Assembly: GCA_008017145.1 (NCBI GenBank)
Contig: SSGY01000213.1
Coordinates: 1-6,126 of the forward strand
DNA: 6,126 nt
Direction: 5' to 3'
Origin: Neisseriales bacterium
Lineage (GTDB): Bacteria > Pseudomonadota > Gammaproteobacteria > Burkholderiales > UBA11063
The translations under genes and the position numbers were made by a program. Shown in pieces: positions 1 to 5,884 of this stretch (positions within the stretch are counted from its first letter, which is position 1; each line of letters begins with the position of its first letter). Under the pieces are notes generated by a model that saw nothing but the letters and a program-made list of their open reading frames with translations, did no database searches and was not told the DNA's origin.

Positions 1-1235
1 AACTAATTGCGGTTGCGGAAACTATTGATAATGGTAAACCTCTACGCGAAACTATGGCTGCAGATATTCCTTTGGCAATTGATCATTTTCGTTATTTTGC
101 GGGTTGTATTCGTGCTCAAGAGGGTAGTATTGCCGAGATTGATCATGAAACAATGGCTTATCATTTCCACGAACCATTAGGCGTAGTTGGGCAAATTATT
201 CCGTGGAACTTTCCGATTTTAATGGCGGTGTGGAAGCTGGCTCCTGCATTAGCGGCTGGAAACTGCGTTGTGTTAAAACCTGCTGAGCAAACGCCTGCAT
301 CGATTTTAGTTTTGCTTGAAATTATTGGTGATTTATTACCTTCCGGAGTGTTAAATGTAGTCAATGGTTTTGGTTTAGAAGCTGGTAAACCATTAGCCTC
401 TAGTAGTCGAATTGCTAAAATTGCCTTTACTGGTGAAACTACCACTGGACGTTTAATTATGCAATATGCCTCACAAAATATCATTCCGGTGACCTTAGAA
501 CTTGGTGGCAAATCACCGAATATTTTCTTTGAAGATGTGATGAGTGCTGATGATGCATATTTTGATAAAGCGCTTGAAGGCTTTGCTATGTTTGCTCTAA
601 ATCAGGGTGAAGTTTGTACTTGCCCTTCACGCGCGCTTATTCAGGAATCAATCTACGAGCGCTTTATGGAGCGAGCTTTAAAACGGGTGGCTGCAATTAA
701 GCAGGGTAATCCGCTGGATAGCTCAACCATGATTGGTGCGCAGGCTTCTCAGGAACAACTTGAGAAAATTTTGTCCTATATTGATTTGGGTAAACAAGAA
801 GGAGCTCAATGCTTAATCGGTGGTGAACGCAACTTGCTGGGGGGAGATTTGGCTGGTGGTTATTACGTTCGTCCAACGGTATTCAAAGGGCATAATAAAA
901 TGCGCATTTTCCAAGAAGAAATTTTTGGACCTGTATTATCAGTAACTACGTTTAAAGATGAAGAAGAGGCATTAGCTATTGCCAATGATACACTTTATGG
1001 TTTAGGAGCTGGGGTTTGGACACGTGACGGTAGTCGTGCGTTTAAAGCTGGGAAAGCTATTCAGGCTGGTCGTGTTTGGACTAATTGCTATCACGCTTAT
1101 CCGGCACATGCTGCCTTTGGTGGCTATAAACAATCTGGAATTGGACGTGAGACACATAAAATGATGCTAGATCACTACCAACAAACCAAAAATCTATTGG
1201 TAAGTTATAGTCCGAATGCGCTAGGCTTTTTCTAA
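1..1235 (+). CDS. Acetaldehyde dehydrogenase, AldB/ExaC type (5' end outside window)
   Basis: NAD(P)-dependent aldehyde dehydrogenase that most likely oxidises acetaldehyde from ethanolamine to acetate in the cytoplasm. The frame is open from the left edge (first full codon at 3) and the upstream residues [12 protein letters not shown] are typical internal ALDH sequence, so the ATG at 54 is not the start. About 410 residues are visible; the family has about 506, so roughly the first 95 are missing. Counting the codon at 3 as residue 1, the cofactor-site motif IIPWNFP contains Asn69, the KPAEQTP motif Lys92, the LELGGKSP motif the general base Glu166, and [11 protein letters not shown] the catalytic Cys205 (codon 615-617). 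The C-terminus ([19 protein letters not shown], then ending in LGFF) closely matches E. coli AldB and Pseudomonas ExaC as I recall them. It is not the CoA-acylating EutE type. The DUF779 gene and eutBC downstream support an acetaldehyde substrate; other short aliphatic aldehydes are possible. Confidence 0.95.
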   Translation, partial: LIAVAETIDNGKPLRETMAADIPLAIDHFRYFAGCIRAQEGSIAEIDHETMAYHFHEPLGVVGQIIPWNFPILMAVWKLAPALAAGNCVVLKPAEQTPASILVLLEIIGDLLPSGVLNVVNGFGLEAGKPLASSSRIAKIAFTGETTTGRLIMQYASQNIIPVTLELGGKSPNIFFEDVMSADDAYFDKALEGFAMFALNQGEVCTCPSRALIQESIYERFMERALKRVAAIKQGNPLDSSTMIGAQASQEQLEKILSYIDLGKQEGAQCLIGGERNLLGGDLAGGYYVRPTVFKGHNKMRIFQEEIFGPVLSVTTFKDEEEALAIANDTLYGLGAGVWTRDGSRAFKAGKAIQAGRVWTNCYHAYPAHAAFGGYKQSGIGRETHKMMLDHYQQTKNLLVSYSPNALGFF

Positions 1236-1260
1236 TGTAATCAATTGATTTTAATGTAGA

Positions 1261-1296
1261 ACAAAGCTGGCTTATTAATTATATAGTCAGCTTTGT
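1261..1296 (+). terminator. Hairpin between aldehyde dehydrogenase and DUF779 genes
   Basis: A 9-bp perfect inverted repeat, ACAAAGCTG (1261-1269) and CAGCTTTGT (1288-1296), extends inward through a G-U pair and two Watson-Crick pairs to a 12-bp stem with a 12-base AT-rich loop. It starts 25 bases after the aldehyde dehydrogenase stop. The bases after it (GCTTTATTAGC) are only moderately T-rich, so it could be a weak, partially read-through terminator or a processing or stability element that sets different mRNA levels for the dehydrogenase and the downstream genes. The structure is seen in the sequence; its function is inferred. Confidence 0.5.
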
Positions 1297-1337
1297 GCTT
1301 TATTAGCTTAATAAATTTATCAATGAGTAAAATAATT

Positions 1338-1691
1338 ATGACAGTACAACGAGTAATTGCAAGTGATGTAGCACTCGAACTAATTAATAAATTACGTGCG
1401 GAACATGGTGAATTAATTTTCCACCAATCCGGAGGATGTTGTGACGGCAGTGCACCAATGTGTTTTGCCGCTGGTGAGTTTATACTAGGTGATGCAGATA
1501 TCTTGTTGGGTAAGATTGGTGGTGTGCCATTTTATATGAGTAAATCACAATATGAGTATTGGAAACATACCCAGTTAATTATAGATGCAATTCCTGGTAA
1601 TGGCGGAATGTTTTCTTTGGAGCGCCCGAGCGGATTACGTTTTATAACTCGCTCACGTTTATTTACTGATGAGGAGTTTTCTGGTTTATAA
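1338..1691 (+). CDS. DUF779 family protein, aldehyde dehydrogenase-associated
   Basis: Small cytoplasmic protein of 117 residues, of unknown biochemical function, recognised as DUF779 by its conserved core: HQSGGCCDGSAPMC (residues 29-42), GKIGGVPFYM (58-67), YEYWKHTQL (72-80), GNGGMFSLE (87-95) and RFITRSRLF (101-109). Cys34, Cys35 and Cys42, together with His29 and His77, could bind a metal or act in redox chemistry, which is inference only. The family is repeatedly encoded beside AldB/ExaC-type aldehyde dehydrogenases, as here, suggesting an accessory role in aldehyde oxidation. I chose the ATG at 1338 because family members begin a few residues before the RVxAS/T segment. The in-frame ATG at 1323 is the alternative (122 residues), and a TTG at 1293 is unlikely because it lies inside the hairpin. 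Neither ATG has a good Shine-Dalgarno sequence; GAG at 1325-1327 is the only weak candidate for 1338. There is no signal peptide or membrane segment. Confidence 0.9.
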   Translation: MTVQRVIASDVALELINKLRAEHGELIFHQSGGCCDGSAPMCFAAGEFILGDADILLGKIGGVPFYMSKSQYEYWKHTQLIIDAIPGNGGMFSLERPSGLRFITRSRLFTDEEFSGL

Positions 1692-1711
1692 AACTATTAA
1701 TTTTAGATAAC

Positions 1712-1718
1712 AAGGGGG
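1712..1718 (+). promoter_or_regulatory. Ribosome binding site of eutB
   Basis: AAGGGGG sits three bases before the eutB ATG at 1722. It is a strong purine-rich Shine-Dalgarno sequence, although the spacing is short, and it supports this start. Confidence 0.7.
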
Positions 1719-1721
1719 AAA

Positions 1722-3083
1722 ATGTATCAAATTATACTTAAAAATAAAAAATATAAATTTAACGATTTAAAAGACCTCATGGCAAAGGCTACTCCATTAC
1801 GTTCTGGTGATATTTTAGCTGGTGTGGCGGCTGAGTCTCTAACTCAGATGGTGGCGGCACAAATGGTTTTGGCTGATTTACCGCTAAGTGTGTTTACCCA
1901 GCAATTTGTAATTGATCCAGAAACTGATGAAGTTTCACGACTGATTATTAAGCAGCATGATTTGGTTAAATTTGCACCAATTAGCAGTATGTGTATCGGT
2001 GAATTACGTGAGTATCTACTATCTTATGAATGTACACCTCAGGTTTTGGCAGATTTGCGTTATGCACTAACCCCAGAAATGGTTGCTGCAGTGAGTAAAA
2101 TTATGCGTAATCAAGACTTAATCGCGGTAGCTGCCAAATGTGAAGTAATAACTAAATTTAGAACCACAATTGGTCTCAAAGGTCGTTTATCAACTAGGCT
2201 TCAACCGAATCATGCTACGGATGATAAAGCTGGGATAGCGGCAAGTATTATTGAGGGCTTATTGTATGCCAGTGGTGATGCGGTGATCGGAATAAATCCA
2301 GCAACTGATGACATTAATCAACTTGGTTCACTGGTGAGTATGCTTGATGGAATTCGTCAATCCATTGATGCGCCGATTCAAAGTTGTGTTTTAACCCACA
2401 TTAGTAATAGTATCATTCTTGCCAAGCGTAAGTTACCAGTGGATTTATTTTTTCAGTCGATTGGTGGAACAGAGGGTGTAAATAGTAGTTTTGGCGTCTC
2501 TTTCGAAGTTTTGCAAGAGGCATTTGAGCTGGGCAAAGAACTTAATCGAGGGCAAAATTATATGTATTTTGAAACTGGACAGGGTAGTGCGCTATCGGCT
2601 AATGCTAATCATGGGGTAGATCAGCAGACAATTGAAACTCGTGCTTATGCAGTTGCGCGTGAGTTTAACCCTTTGCTGGTAAATACGGTAGTAGGGTTTA
2701 TTGGGCCTGAATATCTTTATAATGGCAAACAGATTATTCGTGCTGGGCTAGAAGACCAATTTTGCGGTAAATTACTTGGTATACCGATGGGCTGTGATGT
2801 CTGTTATACTAATCATGCTGATGCAGATCAAAATGATATGGATAATTTGTTAACTTTATTAGGCGTTGCCGGATGTAGCTTTATTATGGGGATTCCAGGT
2901 TCGGACGATATTATGCTTAATTATCAAAGCACGTCATTTCACGATGCGATCTATTTGCGTAATTTATTGGGACTTCGCCCAGCACCTGAATTTGAAAGCT
3001 GGCTTAAAGAGCAGCAAATTTGGGATGGTAAATTGATCAATAAAACTCAATTTGCACAGTTAAATTACTTACTCCAAGCGTAA
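1722..3083 (+). CDS. eutB: Ethanolamine ammonia-lyase large subunit EutB
   Basis: Catalytic large subunit of adenosylcobalamin-dependent ethanolamine ammonia-lyase (ethanolamine to acetaldehyde plus ammonia), a TIM-barrel radical enzyme. The 453 residues equal the E. coli EutB length and the two align from end to end. Substrate-site residues known from E. coli EutB are all present: Arg159 and Gln161 in RLQPN, Asn192 in GINPATDD, Glu284 in YFETGQGSALSA, and Asp359 in MGCDVCYTNHADADQN. Other family landmarks are LRSGDILAGVAA (26-37), NTVVGFIGPEYLYN (321-334), IIRAGLED (338-345) and DDIMLNYQ (395-402). Divergence from E. coli is highest around residues 40-145 and at the C-terminus, which ends LNYLLQA rather than in the E. 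coli tail. The gene lies 30 bases after the DUF779 gene, and eutC follows after 12 bases. The full set of active-site residues indicates a functional enzyme. Confidence 0.98.
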   Translation: MYQIILKNKKYKFNDLKDLMAKATPLRSGDILAGVAAESLTQMVAAQMVLADLPLSVFTQQFVIDPETDEVSRLIIKQHDLVKFAPISSMCIGELREYLLSYECTPQVLADLRYALTPEMVAAVSKIMRNQDLIAVAAKCEVITKFRTTIGLKGRLSTRLQPNHATDDKAGIAASIIEGLLYASGDAVIGINPATDDINQLGSLVSMLDGIRQSIDAPIQSCVLTHISNSIILAKRKLPVDLFFQSIGGTEGVNSSFGVSFEVLQEAFELGKELNRGQNYMYFETGQGSALSANANHGVDQQTIETRAYAVAREFNPLLVNTVVGFIGPEYLYNGKQIIRAGLEDQFCGKLLGIPMGCDVCYTNHADADQNDMDNLLTLLGVAGCSFIMGIPGSDDIMLNYQSTSFHDAIYLRNLLGLRPAPEFESWLKEQQIWDGKLINKTQFAQLNYLLQA

Positions 3084-3084
3084 C

Positions 3085-3092
3085 GAGGTGAG
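3085..3092 (+). promoter_or_regulatory. Ribosome binding site of eutC
   Basis: GAGGTGAG lies between the eutB stop (3081-3083) and the eutC ATG at 3096. It is a near-ideal Shine-Dalgarno match placed immediately after the eutB stop, which favours coupled production of the two subunits. Confidence 0.8.
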
Positions 3093-3095
3093 AAA

Positions 3096-3926
3096 ATGAC
3101 AAAATTATCAGTTCAAGAGCAACTTATTGCTCAGCAAAATGATCGTGTTGCACCTAATTTGAATAAATTTACCAATGCACGCATTGCTATCGGGCATAGT
3201 GGTGGACATACCCGTACCAAAAATTGGCTGGATTTCCAGCTGGATTTTGCTGCGGCTAAAGATGCAGTCTATAATGAGCTTGATTTAACGAAACTAGCAG
3301 ATAATATCCGACAAATCACCGATCGTGAAATTTATCCGGCAAATTCATTAGTTACCTCTTTGGATCAATTTTTAACTCGTCCAGACTTAGGGCGTTCAAT
3401 AAATCCAGAGTCCCACGAGCAACTAATGCAATTATGTACCGCGCACCCAGAATATAGCGCACAAGATATATTAATTGTGATTTCATCGGGTTTGTCATCG
3501 CTAGCAATTGAAAATCATGCTGTAGCATTACTTAAGCAATTATTGCCTCTATTTGCTAAGATGAATTGGTCAGTTGCACCAATTATAATCTCTAAACAGA
3601 CGAGGGTAGCTTTTGCGGACAAAGTTAATGATGTTTTTAAAGCTAAACTAGTGGTTAATTTAATCGGTGAACGTCCAGGGCTTAGTTCCAATGATAGCAT
3701 GAGTATTTATTTTACCTATAATTCTAAAATAAATAGCACTGATGAGCAGCGCAATTGTATTTCCAATATTCATCGTAATGGTCTTAGCTATACTCAAGCG
3801 GCTGAGAAATTAACTTATCTAATTCATCGTGCTTTTGAATTGGGATATTCTGGGGTTCAGCTAAAAGATGATTTTTCACCAGCTGCATTACAGCAGATTA
3901 TAAATGGAGCCAATTATGTCTCATAA
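3096..3926 (+). CDS. eutC: Ethanolamine ammonia-lyase small subunit EutC
   Basis: Small subunit that, together with EutB, forms the adenosylcobalamin-binding interface of ethanolamine ammonia-lyase. The 276 residues carry EutC hallmarks: ARIAIG plus HTRT (28-41), DFAAAKDAV (50-58), LTRPDLGR (93-100), VISSGLSSLAI (128-138), GERPGLSS (191-198), CISNIH (221-226) and YSGVQLKDD (251-259). Compared with E. coli EutC as I recall it, the conserved core begins about 45 residues earlier, so the N-terminal segment that targets the enteric protein into the ethanolamine microcompartment is missing. The C-terminus is about 20 residues longer. Two local changes in otherwise conserved segments are GRAGPRPRT to GHSGGHTRT and ISDGLS to ISSGLS. 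The divergence is spread evenly and there is no frameshift, so the subunit is probably functional. The last 11 bases overlap the permease gene. Confidence 0.96.
   Translation: MTKLSVQEQLIAQQNDRVAPNLNKFTNARIAIGHSGGHTRTKNWLDFQLDFAAAKDAVYNELDLTKLADNIRQITDREIYPANSLVTSLDQFLTRPDLGRSINPESHEQLMQLCTAHPEYSAQDILIVISSGLSSLAIENHAVALLKQLLPLFAKMNWSVAPIIISKQTRVAFADKVNDVFKAKLVVNLIGERPGLSSNDSMSIYFTYNSKINSTDEQRNCISNIHRNGLSYTQAAEKLTYLIHRAFELGYSGVQLKDDFSPAALQQIINGANYVS
3906..3909 (+). promoter_or_regulatory. Ribosome binding site deciding the permease start
   Basis: GGAG at 3906-3909 lies six bases before the ATG at 3916. An in-frame ATG at 3904 overlaps this GGAG and has no purine-rich sequence of its own, so 3916 is the better start. 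The site lies inside the end of eutC, implying translational coupling. Confidence 0.7.
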
Positions 3927-5244
3927 AACACATTTGAAAAAAACCTTGACTGCCTTGCACATCTGGGCAATGGGCGTTGGATTGGTAATCAGCGGTGATT
4001 ATTTTGGTTGGAACTACGGATTGATAACAGCTTCTCCCGTAATTATGTTGCTAGTTGTTGCCGCTGTCGGCTTGTTTTATTTGAGCTTTATTTTTTGTTA
4101 TACTGAATTAGTTGCAATGGTACCAAATAGCGGTGGACCATTCTCATTTGTCTCAGCTGCGTTTGGACATAAATTGGGGGGTATTGCTGGCGCGGTAACT
4201 TTAATTGAGTTTTTATTTGCTCCGCCGGCAATTGGTTTGGCAATTGGTTCTTTCGTTCACTATGTCTTTCCGATTTTTAATGCGGTACATGTGACGGTAG
4301 CATTTTTTGTCATCTTCGGAGTTTTGAATTGTACTGGAGTTGCTTTTGCTGCGACATTGGAGTTGATTGTAACTTTGATTGCGAGTTTGGTTTTAGTGAT
4401 TTTCTTTGGTGCAACTTTGCCACATGTTAATATCGCGAATATTTTGTCTAGTCCAGCGCTCGAAAGCAGTGTCTTTAGTCAAATTTACTTAGCATTACCT
4501 TTTGCGATTTGGTTCTTTTTGGGCATTGAAGGCGTGGCAATGTGTGTTGAAGAAGTAAAAAATCCAGAAAAAGCGATTCCACGTGGTTTGATAACTGCAA
4601 TTATTACGTTATTAATTTTTGCGCTAACAGTGATTGTTTGCTCAACTGGTATACTACCTAGCTCTGTTTTAGTTAGTGGTAATGATGCATTACCCAAAGT
4701 ATTAGCCGCAATTAGTTCGAGTGATAGCTGGCTTACTTTAATGATGATTTATCTGGGAATATTCGGACTGATTGCATCGTTTCATGGCATTATCTTTGGT
4801 GCATCGCGTCAGGTGTTTGCGTTATCGCGAGCAAGATTATTACCTCATGGTCTAAGTTATATTGCACCTAAGCTACTAACTCCAGTAAATTCAATTATTC
4901 TGTGTTGTGTGATTGGAGTTATTTGTGCATTAAGCAATCAAACTGCCGTATTGGTAAGTATTTCAGGTTTAGGTGCGGTGTTTGTTTATGCTTTGTCATT
5001 AGCTGCTTTTATTAAGCTTAAATTAGCTAAAAAAGGTGCACATGAACACTCATTTAAAGCGCCGTTTTTTCCCGTATTGCCTATTGTTACGGTGCTGCTG
5101 GCAGTACTTATTTGTGGCTTAATGTTACTTGCGGATATAATGACTAGTTTAATTTTTTTGGCTGCAGTGATTATAATTTGTATTTTCGCGGCAATAATGT
5201 ATTTTGTGCATAAGGATAAGACCATACATGAAGATTTACACTAA
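3916..5244 (+). CDS. eat: Ethanolamine permease, APC superfamily (Eat type)
   Basis: Inner-membrane transporter of the amino acid/polyamine/organocation superfamily, most likely importing ethanolamine. From the ATG at 3916 it has 442 residues with about twelve hydrophobic segments, near 14-30, 41-62, 88-118, 124-147, 149-168, 189-209, 224-245, 272-298, 323-343, 346-367, 384-405 and 409-431. The first helix carries GVGLVISGDYFGWNYG (20-35), a signature of bacterial ethanolamine permeases; PNSGGPFSFVSAAFG (70-84) and EEVKNPEKAIPRG (212-224) are APC landmarks. The C-terminus is short, charged and cytoplasmic. It differs from enteric EutH, which belongs to another family. It overlaps eutC by 11 bases and the adenosyltransferase gene by 17. 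Substrate assignment rests on the family signature and on the eutBC neighbourhood; a related amine or amino acid substrate is a minor alternative. An upstream ATG at 3904 would add four residues. Confidence 0.93.
   Translation: MSHKTHLKKTLTALHIWAMGVGLVISGDYFGWNYGLITASPVIMLLVVAAVGLFYLSFIFCYTELVAMVPNSGGPFSFVSAAFGHKLGGIAGAVTLIEFLFAPPAIGLAIGSFVHYVFPIFNAVHVTVAFFVIFGVLNCTGVAFAATLELIVTLIASLVLVIFFGATLPHVNIANILSSPALESSVFSQIYLALPFAIWFFLGIEGVAMCVEEVKNPEKAIPRGLITAIITLLIFALTVIVCSTGILPSSVLVSGNDALPKVLAAISSSDSWLTLMMIYLGIFGLIASFHGIIFGASRQVFALSRARLLPHGLSYIAPKLLTPVNSIILCCVIGVICALSNQTAVLVSISGLGAVFVYALSLAAFIKLKLAKKGAHEHSFKAPFFPVLPIVTVLLAVLICGLMLLADIMTSLIFLAAVIIICIFAAIMYFVHKDKTIHEDLH
5212..5216 (+). promoter_or_regulatory. 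Probable ribosome binding site of the adenosyltransferase
   Basis: AAGGA lies 11 bases before the ATG at 5228, within the 3' end of the permease gene. The spacing is rather long, so initiation may depend on ribosomes finishing the permease. It supports 5228 over the in-frame TTG at 5204, which would add eight residues (reading MCIRIRPY) not expected in the family. Confidence 0.55.
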
Positions 5245-5758
5245 AACTGGTGATCAAGGTGAAACTTGCCTTTTTGATGGCAGTCGTACAAGCAAAGATG
5301 ATTTGCGTTTGGATTTAATTGGTGATATTGATGAACTTAGTGCTCATTTAGGTCTTGTACATAGCTTGCTAGATGATAGCAAAACTAATGGGTTTATTAT
5401 AGAGGTTATCCATGATTTATTTCACCTCAATGCTCATTTGGCTGGTGCAGTTAAATACGCTAATCTTGATTTGAGTGCAGAGGTGATTAATCTTGAATTA
5501 TCTATCGATAAGATAGACTTGACGTTGCCGCCATTGGTTAATTTTATTTATCCGCTAGGTAGTCAGTCTATTGCAACTATTCATATTGCGCGAACGATTT
5601 GTCGGCGTGCAGAGCGTAAATTAGTTGCAGCTGGGTTGGAGTTTAAATTTCATCCCAGTTCATTACAATATCTTAATCGTTTATCAGATTGGTTATTTAC
5701 ATTAGCGCGCTACGTGGCGAGTACTCAACAGATAGAGGAATATATTTTAGCAAACTAA
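5228..5758 (+). CDS. Cob(I)alamin adenosyltransferase, PduO type
   Basis: Transfers the adenosyl group of ATP to cob(I)alamin, making the adenosylcobalamin needed by EutBC. The protein is cytoplasmic, probably a trimer of helical bundles as in its family. The 176 residues match the PduO/MMAB architecture: N-terminal ATP-binding segment YTKTGDQGETCLFDG (4-18), GDIDELSAHLGL (32-43), YPLGS (108-112), the signature ARTICRRAERKLV (121-133) and YLNRLSDWLFTLARY (148-162). Arg122, Arg126, Arg127 and Glu129 correspond to the active-site Arg/Glu positions at which human MMAB disease substitutions occur. It is a stand-alone domain of usual length. It is neither EutT nor CobA/BtuR, which lack these motifs. 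The start at 5228 gives the family-typical MKIYTKTGD N-terminus and a 17-base overlap with the permease gene. Placement as the last gene of the eut cluster indicates a dedicated cofactor supply. Confidence 0.95.
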   Translation: MKIYTKTGDQGETCLFDGSRTSKDDLRLDLIGDIDELSAHLGLVHSLLDDSKTNGFIIEVIHDLFHLNAHLAGAVKYANLDLSAEVINLELSIDKIDLTLPPLVNFIYPLGSQSIATIHIARTICRRAERKLVAAGLEFKFHPSSLQYLNRLSDWLFTLARYVASTQQIEEYILAN

Positions 5759-5784
5759 TTTTCTCTATTATTTACAATTTTACT

Positions 5785-5804
5785 GACTAACTTAGACTAA
5801 CTTA
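5785..5804. repeat. Tandem 10-bp direct repeat
   Basis: GACTAACTTA occurs twice in immediate succession (5785-5794 and 5795-5804) in the non-coding stretch after the adenosyltransferase gene. It is a perfect duplication of two units. It could be a slippage product or a paired protein-binding site; nothing else in the window shares it that I noticed. Confidence 0.6.
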
Positions 5805-5809
5805 AGATA

Positions 5810-5840
5810 AAACCACCGTTGCTAGTGCATACGGTGGTTT
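5810..5840. terminator. Probable transcription terminator shared by convergent genes
   Basis: A perfect 10-bp inverted repeat, AAACCACCGT (5810-5819) and ACGGTGGTTT (5831-5840), surrounds an 11-base spacer; TGC and GCA within the spacer can extend the stem across one bulged base. On the minus strand it is followed by TATCTTAAG after the stem's own TTT, a better uridine tract than on the plus strand (AGGAAAAG). It therefore suits acs termination best, 45 bases after the acs stop, but its position between convergent genes suggests it works for both. Confidence 0.75.
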
Positions 5841-5851
5841 AGGAAAAGAGA

Positions 5852-5875
5852 AGTTTGTTCAGAATAGAACAAATT
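5852..5875. terminator. Second intergenic hairpin near the acs 3' end
   Basis: TTTGTTC (5854-5860) and GAACAAA (5867-5873) form a 7-bp stem, extended by a G-U and an A-T pair, with a six-base loop AGAATA. It is AT-rich and weaker than the neighbouring hairpin. On the minus strand it begins 9 bases after the acs stop and is followed by TCTCTTTTCC. It may be a first, weak stop or a 3'-end stabiliser for acs mRNA. Confidence 0.4.
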
Positions 5876-5884
5876 CCTTTATTG

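Noticed and set aside
54..56. ATG at 54 as the true start of the aldehyde dehydrogenase
   Set aside because: The frame upstream is open to the window edge and encodes conserved ALDH sequence (ETIDNGKPL), so the gene begins outside the window.
161..511. Minus-strand open frame of 116 codons opposite the aldehyde dehydrogenase
   Set aside because: It lies wholly antisense to strongly conserved ALDH motifs and its translation has no recognisable domain.
1293..1337. Extended DUF779 start at TTG 1293
   Set aside because: The TTG lies inside the hairpin arm, has no ribosome binding site, and would add residues absent from the family.
1236..1337. Sigma-70 promoter or cobalamin riboswitch upstream of DUF779
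   Set aside because: No correctly spaced -35/-10 pair could be supported, and the gap is too short and lacks the conserved B12-box for a cobalamin riboswitch.
3515..3700. Minus-strand open frame of 61 codons opposite eutC
   Set aside because: It is antisense to conserved EutC segments and shows no family features.
4485..4697. Minus-strand open frame of 70 codons opposite the permease
   Set aside because: It is antisense to transmembrane segments of the permease; no ribosome binding site or domain was recognised.
4986..5225. Minus-strand open frame of 79 codons opposite the permease end
   Set aside because: It is a shadow of the permease gene with low-complexity Ile/Lys-rich translation.
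5204..5227. Extended adenosyltransferase start at TTG 5204
   Set aside because: It would add eight atypical residues before the family-typical MKIYTKTGD; the ATG at 5228 has an upstream AAGGA.
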